Shown: one piece after another, positions 46,308 to 55,644 of the stretch
How the letters are laid out: each line of letters begins with the position of its first letter
How positions within the stretch are numbered: position 1 is the stretch's first letter
Source of the DNA: Actinacidiphila glaucinigra
Lineage (GTDB): Bacteria; Actinomycetota; Actinomycetes; Streptomycetales; Streptomycetaceae
DNA length: 64,000 bases
Assembly (NCBI RefSeq): GCF_900188405.1
Contig: NZ_FZOF01000002.1
Span: 1-64,000 of the forward strand
Direction of reading: 5' to 3'
Notes under the pieces: generated by a model
What the model was told of the DNA's origin: nothing
Database searches by the model: none
Seen by the model: only the letters and a program-made list of their open reading frames with translations
Translations under genes and position numbers: made by a program

Positions 46308-47447
46308 GTGACATTCCCCGTAGTCGGCATGATCGGCGGCGGCCAGCTCGCCCGTATGACCCACGAGGCGGGCATCCCGCTCGGCATCAGGTTCAAACTC
46401 CTCAGCGACACACCCGTGGACTCCGCGGCGTTGGTCGCCGGTGAGGTCGTGGTGGGCGACTACCGCGACCTCGACACGTTGCGCGCGTTCGCCGCCGGTT
46501 GTGACGTGATCACCTTCGACCACGAGCACGTGCCCACCGAGCACCTGCGGGCGCTGGAGGCCGACGGCATCGCCGTCCGCCCCGGGCCCGACGCGCTGGT
46601 GCACGCCCAGGACAAGGGCGTGATGCGGGCGAGGCTCGACTCCATCGGCGTGCCCTGTCCACGGCACCGCATCGTCTCCGACCCGGCCGACGTGACGCGC
46701 TTCGCCGAGGAGGGCGAAGGGTATCCGGTCGTGCTCAAGACGGTGCGCGGCGGCTACGACGGCAAGGGCGTGTGGGTGGTCCGCGACGAGGCCGGCGCCG
46801 CCGAGCCGTTCCGGGCCGGCGTGCCGGTGCTGGCCGAGGAGAAGGTCGACTTCGTACGGGAGCTGGCGGCCAATGTCGTGCGCTCCCCGCACGGGCAGGC
46901 GGTCGCCTACCCGGTGGTGGAGTCCATCCAGGTCGACGGCGTGTGCGACACGGTCATCGCGCCGGCGCCCGAGCTGCCGGAGGCCCGTTCGTCGCAGGCC
47001 CAGCGGCTCGCGCTGACCATCGCCAAGGAGCTGGGCGTGGTGGGTCACCTCGCCGTGGAGCTCTTCGAGACCCGGGACGGCCGGATCCTCGTCAACGAAC
47101 TGGCCATGCGCCCGCACAACAGCGGCCACTGGACCCAGGACGGCGCCATAACCTCGCAGTTCGCCAACCACCTGCGCGCGGTCCTCGACCTGCCGCTCGG
47201 CGATCCGCGCCCGCGCCAGCCGTGGACGGTGATGGCGAACGTGCTCGGCGGTGACTACCCCGACATGTACGCGGCGTACCTGCACTGCATGGCGCGGGAC
47301 CCGCAGCTGAAGATCCACATGTACGGCAAGGACGTGAAGCCCGGCCGCAAGGTGGGCCATGTCAACACCTACGGCGACGACCTGGCCGAGGTGCGCGAAC
47401 GCGCCCGGCACGCCGCCGACTACCTGCGAGGGACGATCCAAGAGTGA
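46308..47447 (+). CDS. purK: N5-carboxyaminoimidazole ribonucleotide synthase
   Basis: A 379-residue ATP-grasp enzyme of purine biosynthesis that carboxylates AIR using ATP and bicarbonate to form N5-CAIR. The start [19 protein letters not shown], the ATP-binding [17 protein letters not shown] and [18 protein letters not shown] (the C-terminal ATP-grasp active site) are diagnostic. GTG at 46308 chosen; GTG at 46302 also in frame. Its stop overlaps the purE start (GTGA). Confidence 0.95.
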   Translation: MTFPVVGMIGGGQLARMTHEAGIPLGIRFKLLSDTPVDSAALVAGEVVVGDYRDLDTLRAFAAGCDVITFDHEHVPTEHLRALEADGIAVRPGPDALVHAQDKGVMRARLDSIGVPCPRHRIVSDPADVTRFAEEGEGYPVVLKTVRGGYDGKGVWVVRDEAGAAEPFRAGVPVLAEEKVDFVRELAANVVRSPHGQAVAYPVVESIQVDGVCDTVIAPAPELPEARSSQAQRLALTIAKELGVVGHLAVELFETRDGRILVNELAMRPHNSGHWTQDGAITSQFANHLRAVLDLPLGDPRPRQPWTVMANVLGGDYPDMYAAYLHCMARDPQLKIHMYGKDVKPGRKVGHVNTYGDDLAEVRERARHAADYLRGTIQE

Positions 47448-47983
47448 GCAATCCCGCTGGGCCGCTGGTCGGCATCGTGATGGGTTCCGACTCCGACTGG
47501 CCGGTCATGGAGGCGGCCGCGCAGGCGCTGGACGAGTTCGAGGTGCCGTACGAGGTCGACGTCGTCTCCGCGCACCGCATGCCGCGCGAGATGGTCGCGT
47601 ACGGCGAGCAGGCCGCCGAGCGCGGCCTCAAGGCGATCATCGCGGGCGCCGGCGGCGCCGCGCACCTGCCCGGGATGCTGGCGTCGGTGACGCCGCTGCC
47701 GGTGATCGGCGTGCCCGTGCCGCTGAAGTACCTGGACGGCATGGACTCGCTGCTGTCCATCGTGCAGATGCCCGCCGGTGTCCCGGTCGCCACGGTCTCG
47801 GTGGCCGGCGCTCGCAACGCGGGCCTGCTGGCGGTGCGCATGCTCGCCGCGCACGACACGGAACTGCTGGAACGCATGCGGCACTTCCAGGACGAGCTGA
47901 ACCAGCAGGCCACCGAGAAGGGCAAGCGCCTGCGTGCCAAGGTGGAGGGGTCGGCCGGTTTCGGTTTCGGAGGGAAGAAGTAG
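47444..47983 (+). CDS. purE: 5-(carboxyamino)imidazole ribonucleotide mutase
   Basis: A 179-residue class I PurE that rearranges N5-CAIR to CAIR. Motifs [20 protein letters not shown], the catalytic [10 protein letters not shown] and [14 protein letters not shown] match the family. It overlaps purK by 4 nt, so the two steps are co-translated. Length and C-terminal extension are normal for actinobacteria. Confidence 0.96.
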   Translation: MSNPAGPLVGIVMGSDSDWPVMEAAAQALDEFEVPYEVDVVSAHRMPREMVAYGEQAAERGLKAIIAGAGGAAHLPGMLASVTPLPVIGVPVPLKYLDGMDSLLSIVQMPAGVPVATVSVAGARNAGLLAVRMLAAHDTELLERMRHFQDELNQQATEKGKRLRAKVEGSAGFGFGGKK

Positions 47984-47986
47984 TCC

Positions 47987-49171
47987 ATGGACCTGCTCGC
48001 ACGCGCACAGGAGCTGCTCACCGCCCACCCCGTGGTGGACGGCCACAACGACCTCCCGTGGCGGTTGCGCGAGCAGGTCCGCTACGACCTCGAACGGCGT
48101 GACATCGCCGGCGACCAGTCCGCCCACCTGCACACCGACATCCCCCGGCTGCGGGCGGGCGGCGTCGGGGCGCAGTTCTGGTCGGTGTACGTCCGCAGCG
48201 ACCTCGCCGGGGGCGACGCGGTCGTCGCCGTCCTGGAGCAGATCGACTGCGTGCTGCGCCTGGTCGACCGTCACCCGGACGCCCTGCGCCTCGCGGTGAC
48301 GGCGGACGACATGGAGACCGCCCGCGCCGAGGGCCGCATCGCCTCCCTCATGGGCGCCGAGGGCGGGCACAGCATCGCCAACTCCCTGGGTGTGCTGCGG
48401 ATGCTGTACACGCTGGGCGTGCGCTACATGACGCTCACCCACAACGACACCATCGACTGGGCGGACTCGGCCACGGACGAGGCGCGGCACGACGGCCTGA
48501 CCGCCTTCGGCGAGGAGGTCGTCCGCGAGATGAACCGCCTCGGCATGCTGGTCGACCTCTCCCACGTCTCCCCCGGCACGATGCGGGCGGCGCTGCGGGT
48601 CAGCGAGGCCCCGGTGCTGTTCTCGCACTCCTCCTCGCGCGCCGTCTGCGACCACGTCCGCAACGTCCCGGACGACGTCCTGGAGCAGCTCCCCCGCAAC
48701 GGGGGCGTCGCGATGGCCACCTTCGTCCCGCAGTTCATCCTGCCGGCGGCCGCCGAGTGGATCGTCGGCGCGAACGAGAACATGAAGGCCCACGGCCTGC
48801 ACCCGCTCGACCAGTCCCCGAAGGCGCAGGCCGTCCAGGAGGCCTACGCGGCCGAACACCCCCGGCCGCTCGCGGACATCGGCACCGTCGCGGACCACCT
48901 CGACCACATGCGCGAGGTCGCCGGCGTCGACCACCTCGGCCTCGGCGGCGACTACGACGGGGTCGTCCACCTCCCTGAGGGCCTCGGCGACGTCTCGGGC
49001 TACCCGCGGCTGTTCGCCGAACTCCTGCGCCGCGGCTGGTCCGAGGACGACCTCGCGAAGCTGGCGTGGCGGAACGCGGTCCGGGTGCTGCGCGACGCCG
49101 GGTCGGTGGCGGCGGGGCTCGCGGGCAAGCGCGGCCCTTCCACCGCCTCGATCGAGGACCTGGACGGCTAG
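47987..49171 (+). CDS. Membrane (renal-type) dipeptidase, M19 family
   Basis: A 394-residue zinc dipeptidase, soluble in bacteria. Zinc ligands and active-site segments seen: [12 protein letters not shown] (HxD), [45 protein letters not shown] and [12 protein letters not shown]19 enzymes cleave dipeptides, in some bacteria including D-amino-acid-containing ones. It starts 3 nt after purE, so may be co-transcribed with purKE. It converges with the surface-protein cluster at 49.2 kb. Confidence 0.93.
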   Translation: MDLLARAQELLTAHPVVDGHNDLPWRLREQVRYDLERRDIAGDQSAHLHTDIPRLRAGGVGAQFWSVYVRSDLAGGDAVVAVLEQIDCVLRLVDRHPDALRLAVTADDMETARAEGRIASLMGAEGGHSIANSLGVLRMLYTLGVRYMTLTHNDTIDWADSATDEARHDGLTAFGEEVVREMNRLGMLVDLSHVSPGTMRAALRVSEAPVLFSHSSSRAVCDHVRNVPDDVLEQLPRNGGVAMATFVPQFILPAAAEWIVGANENMKAHGLHPLDQSPKAQAVQEAYAAEHPRPLADIGTVADHLDHMREVAGVDHLGLGGDYDGVVHLPEGLGDVSGYPRLFAELLRRGWSEDDLAKLAWRNAVRVLRDAGSVAAGLAGKRGPSTASIEDLDG

Positions 49172-49231
49172 GACGGCACGGAGACCGTCCGGTGGCCGCC
49201 CCCGGCCCGGCGTGCGCGCGGTGTCGCCGGG

Positions 49232-50521
49232 TCAGCGCCGCAGTCGGCTCCACGGGGTGAAGGTGAAGACCGCGCCGCCGAGGAGGAGCACCGTCCCGGC
49301 GACGAGGGCGAGGGCGTGCAGGGAGGCCCGGTCGGAGGCGCCGGTGTCGGCGAGGCCGCCGGAGGTGGTGTTCGTGCCGCCGGACGTGCCGGACGACCCG
49401 CCCGGGCCGCCGCCGGTGATGCCGCCCTCCTGCCCGGTGACGTCCAGCGTCAGGGAGACCCCGGGGTCCTCGGTGGGGGTGCAGGTCGTGGTGGTGCCGA
49501 GGGCCTCGACGGTCAGGACGCCCGGGGTGAGGGTGGCCTTCCCGTCGTGGGCTGGTGTGTAGGTGCCGGTGAGGTCGGGGATCTCGATGGGGTCGCCGGC
49601 CTTGATGGGGTCCTTGTTGGTGGGGCCCTCGACGGCGACCTCGCCCTGGTCCGCGCCGCCGACCTTCACCTTCATGGAGGGTTTGACGGAGTCGGCGGGT
49701 ATGTCGGCCGGGCTGTCCATCACGGACCTGCCGAAGTGGACGACGAGGTCGTAGGCGCCGCCCTTCTCTTCGGCGTCGATCTGCACCGGGGAGACCGCGC
49801 TCTTGTCGCCGATCGGGGTCTTGCAGGCGTAGGAGACGTCGACCTCCTCGCCGGTGTGGGAGGTTCCGCCGGTGGCGGTGCCGCTGGGCGTGGTGCTCGG
49901 GGTCGTGGTGGGCGTGGTGCTCGGCGTGGTGGTGGGGGTCGTGGTCGGGGTGGCCGTCGGGGTGCCGGAGCCGCCGCCGCCCTCGGTCACCTTGATCGTC
50001 ACGGCGGCCGGGACGTCCTCGGTGGGTACGCACGTGGTGTCCGTGGAGAAGGCGTTGATCGCGTAGCCGCCGGGGGCGAGTGTCACGTCGCCGGGTGCCG
50101 TGAGCTTGAGCGTGCCCTTCATGTCGGAGAGCTTCATCTCGCTGTTCTTGGGGATCGCCGGGTTCTCGCGCGGTCCCTCGACGGCGAGGGTGCCGCTCTG
50201 GGCGCCGGCGACGGTGATCTCGCCGGAGGGCTTGACGCTGTTCTCGGGGAGGTCGATGAGGTCCGGGTTCTTGGAGGCGGCCTGGGTGAACTTCCAGACC
50301 ACCTCGATCTCGTCGCCCACCGCGGCCGTGACGGGCGCGGTGACGTCGGCCTTGGTGGTGCCGTCGACCTTGGGCAGGCCGGACGCCGCGGGCGGGGTGC
50401 ACTCGGTGGCGTACGCGACTTCGGCGGCCGCCGCCGGGAGGGCCGCGGCGAGGACGCCCGCACCGCTGAGCATCAGGGCGAGGCCGACGGCGGTGGCGGC
50501 CCGGGATCGTCGGTTGGTCAC
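49232..50521 (-). CDS. Surface protein, two copies of a repeated beta domain, LAxTG-type sortase signal
   Basis: A 429-residue exported protein. Signal peptide residues 1-31 (ending ALPAAAA). Two copies of the same ~135-residue domain follow (about 35-175 and 220-365), each running from a Cys near the start to a TTCxPTED segment; they are joined by a Thr/Pro repeat (TPTTTPSTTPTTTPSTTP). The end reads GGLADTGASD, a hydrophobic helix and RLRR: an LAxTG sortase-type sorting signal, as used by Streptomyces class E sortases. The domain also occurs in the genes at 52.8 and 54.2 kb. GTG start overlaps the upstream stop (GTGA), last gene of a tight operon. No function known. Confidence 0.8.
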   Translation of the reverse strand: MTNRRSRAATAVGLALMLSGAGVLAAALPAAAAEVAYATECTPPAASGLPKVDGTTKADVTAPVTAAVGDEIEVVWKFTQAASKNPDLIDLPENSVKPSGEITVAGAQSGTLAVEGPRENPAIPKNSEMKLSDMKGTLKLTAPGDVTLAPGGYAINAFSTDTTCVPTEDVPAAVTIKVTEGGGGSGTPTATPTTTPTTTPSTTPTTTPSTTPSGTATGGTSHTGEEVDVSYACKTPIGDKSAVSPVQIDAEEKGGAYDLVVHFGRSVMDSPADIPADSVKPSMKVKVGGADQGEVAVEGPTNKDPIKAGDPIEIPDLTGTYTPAHDGKATLTPGVLTVEALGTTTTCTPTEDPGVSLTLDVTGQEGGITGGGPGGSSGTSGGTNTTSGGLADTGASDRASLHALALVAGTVLLLGGAVFTFTPWSRLRR

Positions 50522-51528
50522 GTGCGGTTCCTTTCGTGGCGGTGGGCGGTGCCGTCCGCCCATGGAGTGCTGCCCTCAGCGGTGCGGTGCTGCGGCTGGT
50601 GGTCGTGGCTGAACCACGGCAGTACGGGCGCAGGGCCGGGACGCGGCCCGGGGGGCGGTCCCGCCGGGCGGTGGGCACGCGGGCGGACCCGGTTGACGAC
50701 GGCCATGCCCAGCCGGAAGAGCGCGGCGGGCACGACGACGCAGAGCAGGAGCCAGAAGAGGGTCACGCCCCAGGGGCGTGGGACGTCCCAGGGCTCGGTG
50801 ACCAGGACCTTGCCCCCGTGCTCCAGGGTCACCGTGTAGTCGCCGTGGGCGCCGGCCGCCAGCTCGACGGGCAGCTCGACCCGGGCCTTCCTGCCCGGCT
50901 GGACGGTGCCGCGCCAGGTGCGCTCCTCCCACTGGGGGCCGAAGAGCCCGTGCGAGGTGCCGACCCGGAAGACGGGGTCCTTCACCGGGCCCGAGCCCAG
51001 GTTGCCGACGGTGAGCACCAGCCGCCGGCCGGGCGGGGCGCCGAACCAGGTGAGCAGGCCGCCGGAGCCGTCGAGCCGGGCGCCGAGCACGGCGAGCCGG
51101 CCGTCCCCGGTCCGTTCGGGCAGCGGGGCGGTCGGGTGGCCGGCGACGGTGAAGGGCGCGTCCACCACGGTGCGCTCGCCGGTGACGGTGGCGACGTGGA
51201 CGACGCAGGGGCAGGGTTCGGGCGGCTCCGCGACCGGCATCGCGCGGCGGAAGGCGCCGCGGGCGTCGGTGGTGACGGCCCGGCCGTACGCGTTGGCGCA
51301 GGAATTGGTGCCGCCGATCGCGTTCTGGCCGCAGATCAGCAGCGTGAGCAGGGTGTCGGGCCGCCAGCCGGTGCCCCGTACGGTGATGTCGCCGCCGACG
51401 CCGGCCTGCTCGGGACGGACGGTCACGGCCGGGCCGGGCGCAGCCGCGGCGGGGGCGGGAGCGCTCGCCAGGAGGAGCGCGAGGAGGCAGAGGACTGCCG
51501 CGGGGATCCGGTGGGTGCGCCGTCGCAT
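50518..51528 (-). CDS. Secreted/membrane protein with neocarzinostatin-like N-terminal domain
   Basis: A 336-residue protein. Signal peptide (1-29), then a ~85-residue region VTVRPEQAGVGGDITVRGTGW with two Cys pairs (ICGQNAIGGTNSCA; PCPCVV) resembling the neocarzinostatin/Ig-like fold, a second beta-rich domain, a membrane helix near 270-295 (VTLFWLLLCVVVPAALFRLGM) and a Pro-rich cytoplasmic tail. It sits between the WxL-interacting and LAxTG genes, with a 5-nt gap upstream and a 4-nt overlap downstream, indicating one operon. The neocarzinostatin assignment is by eye only. Confidence 0.65.
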   Translation of the reverse strand: MRRRTHRIPAAVLCLLALLLASAPAPAAAAPGPAVTVRPEQAGVGGDITVRGTGWRPDTLLTLLICGQNAIGGTNSCANAYGRAVTTDARGAFRRAMPVAEPPEPCPCVVHVATVTGERTVVDAPFTVAGHPTAPLPERTGDGRLAVLGARLDGSGGLLTWFGAPPGRRLVLTVGNLGSGPVKDPVFRVGTSHGLFGPQWEERTWRGTVQPGRKARVELPVELAAGAHGDYTVTLEHGGKVLVTEPWDVPRPWGVTLFWLLLCVVVPAALFRLGMAVVNRVRPRAHRPAGPPPGPRPGPAPVLPWFSHDHQPQHRTAEGSTPWADGTAHRHERNRT

Positions 51529-51533
51529 GGGCC

Positions 51534-52688
51534 TCACGCCGTCCTGCCGCCGACGGTCGCGCCGGTGGCACCGGGGTCGTCGGGTCCGCCGCCCGCGCGC
51601 GCCGCGAGGTCGGTGTCCCCGGCCCGGTACGGATCCTCCTGCGCCGCCGGGTCCGCCTCGGCCGCCCGGCGCCGCGCACGGATCCGCAGCAGCAGGAGCA
51701 CCAGGCCTCCGAGGAGGGCCAGGACGAGGCCCACGGCCGCCCAGGGCACGGCGAGGAACGAGGCGCCGCCGGTCTCGTCGACGTCGGCGCGGACCGCGGT
51801 GACGCGCAGCCGCACGGTGACCCGGTCGAACTGGGGCGCGCCCGACCAGGGTTCGGTGAGCTCGACGCGCCGGCCGGGCAGCAGCTCCAGGGGCAGGGTG
51901 CGCGCCGGGCGGTCCAGAAGGGTGCGGCCGAACAGACCCCGCGCGGTGACGGCGAGCCGGGGGGTGATCGAGACGTTGCCCCGGTTCACGAGGGTGTAGC
52001 GGATCGTGGCGTGGCTGTCGCCGGTGCCGGGGAACAGCGGGCCGCCGTGGCCGACGGCGACGTTCTCCACGGTCAGGGCGGCGAGGCCGGGGCCGGCGAC
52101 GCGCAGGTAGATGCGGGCCCCGACCGCCCTGCGGATGCCGACCCGTACGTCGCCCGGGGCGGTGCCGACGCGGGTGTCGAGGGCGACGATCGCGCCGGGG
52201 TGGTCTCCGGGCGAGGCGTCGGCGGGGACGGTGACGGTGAACGGGACGTCGGCGCGGGTGCGGGCGGGGATGGTGATGCTGCTCCGGGCCAGCCGTACCC
52301 AGGAGCCGACGTCGGTGTTCTTCTCGTCGGCGCCGCGCACGGCGAAGCCGCCGTCGCGCGGGGTGTTGTAGGCGTCGGCGCCGTAGAGCCGGAAGGTCAT
52401 CGGCTCGCCGGAGAGGTTGGAGACGGAGACCTTGTCCCGGAGCGTCGTGCCGGGGTCGGCCTCCAGGGTGAAGAAGGGCCGTTCCTGGGCGGTGGGGCTG
52501 CGGTCCTTCGCACCGGCGGCCGGGGCCGGGAAGACCGACCAGCGGCCGTTGTCCGCGGCCAGGGCGGCGGGGGCGGACGCCGCGCCGAGGCCGAGGAGGG
52601 CGAACAGCACGCCGAGTACGGACAGGACGGTCGGGAGCGCGCCGGACGACCTGGCTCCGGCCCTGGCTCCGGCCCTGGCTCTGGTCAT
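51534..52688 (-). CDS. WxL-interacting (DUF916-type) peptidoglycan-binding protein
   Basis: A 384-residue exported protein. Signal region 1-44 (ending APAALA), then two beta-sandwich domains: FTLEADPGTTLRDKVSVSNLSGEPMTFRLYGADA opens the first, typical of the DUF916/WxL-interacting family, and VGIRRAVGARIYLRV starts the second. A C-terminal membrane helix (WAAVGLVLALLGGLVLLLL) anchors it. In Firmicutes these proteins pair with WxL proteins on the cell surface. Here the neighbouring upstream gene ends in a WxL-like domain, fitting such a pair. ATG at 52688. Confidence 0.82.
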   Translation of the reverse strand: MTRARAGARAGARSSGALPTVLSVLGVLFALLGLGAASAPAALAADNGRWSVFPAPAAGAKDRSPTAQERPFFTLEADPGTTLRDKVSVSNLSGEPMTFRLYGADAYNTPRDGGFAVRGADEKNTDVGSWVRLARSSITIPARTRADVPFTVTVPADASPGDHPGAIVALDTRVGTAPGDVRVGIRRAVGARIYLRVAGPGLAALTVENVAVGHGGPLFPGTGDSHATIRYTLVNRGNVSITPRLAVTARGLFGRTLLDRPARTLPLELLPGRRVELTEPWSGAPQFDRVTVRLRVTAVRADVDETGGASFLAVPWAAVGLVLALLGGLVLLLLRIRARRRAAEADPAAQEDPYRAGDTDLAARAGGGPDDPGATGATVGGRTA

Positions 52689-52757
52689 GGCGGCGCTCCC
52701 TCGCGGTCCGGGGGTGGACCGGCCGAGGCCGGCCCACCCGAGCTATCTGACTGTGCG

Positions 52758-54083
52758 TCAGGTAAGCGTGAGGGTCAAGACTCCGGAGTAGCTTCCAGTG
52801 GCGGAGTACGCGGGCACGTCCAGCGACAGCCCCGCGTCCACCGCGAACTCACCGCCGGCGAGCGTCGCGTCGGGCGCCGAGGCCAGCGTCGCCCCCGTGC
52901 TGCCCACGGTGCCGGCGGAGCCCGCCGCACAGGTGCTGGGGCTGCCGGACGCCGCGACGCACACGGGCTGCCAGCTGAGCCGGTCGGCGCCGATGAGCGC
53001 ACCGCCGGGCCCCTTGAAGTCGGTGACCTTGCCGGTGAGCGACCAGCCCGTGCTCCCGCCGCGGAAGTCCTTGACGGTCACGGTCCGCAGCGCGCCCGTG
53101 GAGGGGCCGCCCTCGCCGAAGTCGACGGGGGCCATCTCGACGGTGTCCCCGGCCTGGGTCATCGACAGGGTGCCCGCCTTCACCGAGGTGGTGAGCTTCT
53201 GACTGCCGGGCGGCGGCGGGGTGGTGTCGATGACGGTGTACGGCACCGGCCCGGCGGCGGTCGCCGGGTCGTACCCGCCGCCCTCGAACGCGACGATGCC
53301 GGTGGTGTCGAGGTCGCTCACGGCCAGCGTCGCGCTGAACGCACCGGAGCCGTCGGCGGCGACGGAGGTGAACTCACCGGTGGCGGCGGCGCCCTGGACA
53401 CCCGCGACGGTCACGGTGGCGCCGGCGGTGAAGCCGGTGCCCGTGACCGTGACGTCCGCACCGATCGGCCCGGAGGTGGAACCGAGGGCGATGTGGCGGC
53501 CGTTGGGCGCGGTGACGTTGATGGTCTCGGCGACGGGGGCGGGCGGGTTGTTCACGGTGCAGGGGGTGTCGGCCGAGATGCCGTAGTCGGAGTGGACGTT
53601 GTAGTCGCCCGGGGTCAGGGTGATCTGACCGGGCGCGGTGACCGTGAAGGTGCCGGTGATGGTGAAGTTCGGGAACTGGGCGCCGGCCGGGATGACCGGG
53701 TTGTCCTTGGGGCCGACGAGGGTGAGCTCCTGCGTCTGCGCGCCGCCGAGCTTCACCTTGACGGTCGGGGTGATCTGGTCCTCGGGGATGGGGAGGTTGA
53801 AGGAGCTGGTGTTGGCCATGGGGCCGTCCAGCACATACGTGACGGTGACCGTGTCGCCGACCTGCGGGGTCGTGTCACTGACCGAGATGTCGGCGACGGT
53901 CGGCCCGTCGAACGGCGGGATGCCGGAGATCCCGGGCGGAATGCAGTGCACCTGGAAGGTGGAGGTCGCCGCGGCGACGGGCCCCGAGAGCAGGGTCCCG
54001 CCGCCCAGCACCAGGGCGAGCGCCCCGAGGACGGCGGCGGACCTCCGTCTCCATAAGACGGCTTTTCGCGGAGTGCCGATCAT
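52758..54083 (-). CDS. Secreted protein with repeated beta domain, IPT-like domain and WxL-like C terminus
   Basis: A 441-residue secreted protein from the ATG at 54083 (AGAGG 6 nt upstream). Signal peptide to about residue 38 (PVAAA). Next comes one copy of the cluster's repeated domain, from FQVHCIPPGISGIPPF to PCTVNNPPAPVAETINV. Then comes an IPT/TIG-like segment (GPIGADVTVTGTGFTAGATVTV). The C-terminal ~150 residues read VTVKDFRGGSTGWSLTGKVTDF ending in SATGSYSGVLTLTLT: the pattern of a WxL domain, though the final Trp of Firmicutes is Leu. Likely bound non-covalently to the wall via its DUF916-type neighbour, 69 nt downstream. Confidence 0.75.
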   Translation of the reverse strand: MIGTPRKAVLWRRRSAAVLGALALVLGGGTLLSGPVAAATSTFQVHCIPPGISGIPPFDGPTVADISVSDTTPQVGDTVTVTYVLDGPMANTSSFNLPIPEDQITPTVKVKLGGAQTQELTLVGPKDNPVIPAGAQFPNFTITGTFTVTAPGQITLTPGDYNVHSDYGISADTPCTVNNPPAPVAETINVTAPNGRHIALGSTSGPIGADVTVTGTGFTAGATVTVAGVQGAAATGEFTSVAADGSGAFSATLAVSDLDTTGIVAFEGGGYDPATAAGPVPYTVIDTTPPPPGSQKLTTSVKAGTLSMTQAGDTVEMAPVDFGEGGPSTGALRTVTVKDFRGGSTGWSLTGKVTDFKGPGGALIGADRLSWQPVCVAASGSPSTCAAGSAGTVGSTGATLASAPDATLAGGEFAVDAGLSLDVPAYSATGSYSGVLTLTLT

Positions 54084-54199
54084 TTTGCACCTCTTGATCA
54101 CTTTTCTGGCACAGAGTCCCTTTCTGTACCGACGACGGTCATTGACGTCCTGCGATCAAGAGAAGTCAATGCGAAAGCCTGACCGAATTTGACGGATCG

Positions 54200-54910
54200 T
54201 CAGATTCGACGGGACGGACGCCGGGTCAGCCACAGGACACCGGCCGCGCCCAGGAGCAGCACGGTGCCGCCGAGGGTGCCGAGGGCCACCGCGCCGTCCT
54301 CGGGCCCGGTCTGCGACAGGGACTCGCCGCCGGAACCGCCGGAACTTCCGGAACCACCAGAACCGCCCGACGCGGAGCCGCCCTTGGAGCCGCCCACCGC
54401 GGTGACGTCGAGGGTCAGCGAGGGCCCGGGGCTGTTCCCCGGGGTGCAGGTCGTCGTCGTGCCGAGGGCCTTGATGGTGAGCACCCCCGCGGTGAAGGTG
54501 ACCTTGCCGCTGCCGCGCGGGACATAGGTGCCCGACAGATCGTTGATCTTGATCGGGGTGTTGGCGGGCACGGTCTCGGCGTTCGCGGGTCCCGAGACCT
54601 TGAGCGAGCCGCGGTCGGCGCCGCCGAGGGCGATGAGGGCGCTCGGGTTCATGGCGCCCTTCCCCAGGTCGACGGGGCTGGAGGAGACGCCCTTGCGGAA
54701 GGACATCACGACCCGGTAGCCCGACCCCGACTTGGTGGCGGTGATGTCGATGGGCGAGACGGCGCTCTTGTCGCCGATCGGCGTCTTGCAGTCGTATTTG
54801 ACGTCCACGACCTTCGCGTACGCGGCCGGGGCGCCGCCGAGGACGGCCGCCGCCGCCGCGACGGCGACGGCGATCGACACCGCGGCCGCCTTGCGCTTGG
54901 GGAGTGACAC
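54200..54910 (-). CDS. Surface protein, one repeated beta domain with sortase-like tail
   Basis: A 236-residue exported protein. Signal peptide 1-32, one copy of the repeated domain (VKYDCKTPIGDKSAVSPIDI to LTIKALGTTTTCTPGNSPG), a Gly/Ser linker, then LSQTGPEDG, a hydrophobic helix and RRPSRR. Its domain is strikingly like the second copy in the 49.2-kb protein (both contain CKTPIGDKSAVSP and ALGTTTTCTP). LSQTG is a near-match to sortase signals. GTG start at 54910, GGGAG upstream. It is the first gene of the cluster. Confidence 0.8.
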   Translation of the reverse strand: MSLPKRKAAAVSIAVAVAAAAAVLGGAPAAYAKVVDVKYDCKTPIGDKSAVSPIDITATKSGSGYRVVMSFRKGVSSSPVDLGKGAMNPSALIALGGADRGSLKVSGPANAETVPANTPIKINDLSGTYVPRGSGKVTFTAGVLTIKALGTTTTCTPGNSPGPSLTLDVTAVGGSKGGSASGGSGGSGSSGGSGGESLSQTGPEDGAVALGTLGGTVLLLGAAGVLWLTRRPSRRI

Positions 54911-55001
54911 CAGATGTCTCCCTTCCCCCAGAAGTTACTGACGCTCCATCAGATGTGGCGCGACAGTACGCCCGTGAGGGAAAGAGGGGAAGAGATCCGG
55001 C

Positions 55002-55502
55002 TCAGGCGGGGGAGGCGACCTCGGCCCAGACCGTCTTGCCCGGCCGGCCGTCGGCGTGGCGTACGACGCCCCAGTCCAGGCAGAGCCGCTGCACTATGAA
55101 CATCCCGTGCCCACCGGGGCGTCCAGCCCGGTGCGGGGTGCGCGGGGCGGGACTGCCGGCGCCGCCGTCGGCGACCTCCAGGCGCAGGGCCTTGGCGTGC
55201 CGGAACAGCCGCAACTCCTCGGGGCCGCCCGCGTGCAGGCAGGCGTTGGTCACCAGTTCCGACACCACCAGCAGGACGTCCTCGGCCGCCGCACGGCGGT
55301 CCGCGGTGTCGGCCGGCAGCCAGCCCCAGTCGTGGAGTGCGCGGCGGGTGAAGTCACGGGCGCTGGGCACCACGCCGGCCACGTCGGCGAGCGACAGCCG
55401 ACGCGCCTCGCCGTCCTGGTCGGCCTGACCGCGCGGCGGCACTGCCGCATCGCCCGGGTCCGGGCCGCGGTCGTCGGCCGCAGGTGGCCGGGTGGTGCTC
55501 AT
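55002..55502 (-). CDS. ATP-binding anti-sigma factor kinase (RsbW/SpoIIAB-like)
   Basis: A 166-residue GHKL-type kinase. The N-box ELVTNACLHAGG, G1-like EVADGGAGSP and GHGMFIVQRLCLDWG are visible. Such proteins bind a SigB/F/G-type sigma factor and phosphorylate an anti-anti-sigma factor. The STAS protein and the sigma factor follow within 1.6 kb, so a partner-switch module is likely. The start at 55502 is set by GGAGG 6 nt upstream. From memory the equivalent S. coelicolor genes are prsI/arsI/sigI; I leave the symbol empty because this was not checked. Confidence 0.85.
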   Translation of the reverse strand: MSTTRPPAADDRGPDPGDAAVPPRGQADQDGEARRLSLADVAGVVPSARDFTRRALHDWGWLPADTADRRAAAEDVLLVVSELVTNACLHAGGPEELRLFRHAKALRLEVADGGAGSPAPRTPHRAGRPGGHGMFIVQRLCLDWGVVRHADGRPGKTVWAEVASPA

Positions 55503-55644
55503 CAGCGCCTCCACTCACCGATGTCCGGCAGTGTCCGAAGTGATCCCGAGATCTCTCCTGCCCGGGCCGCTCCGGTGAACACCTCCGGGCGCGGACGAAA
55601 CAGGGCGTGCCGTGGCGCCCCCCGTGGGGAGCCGCCACGGAGGG

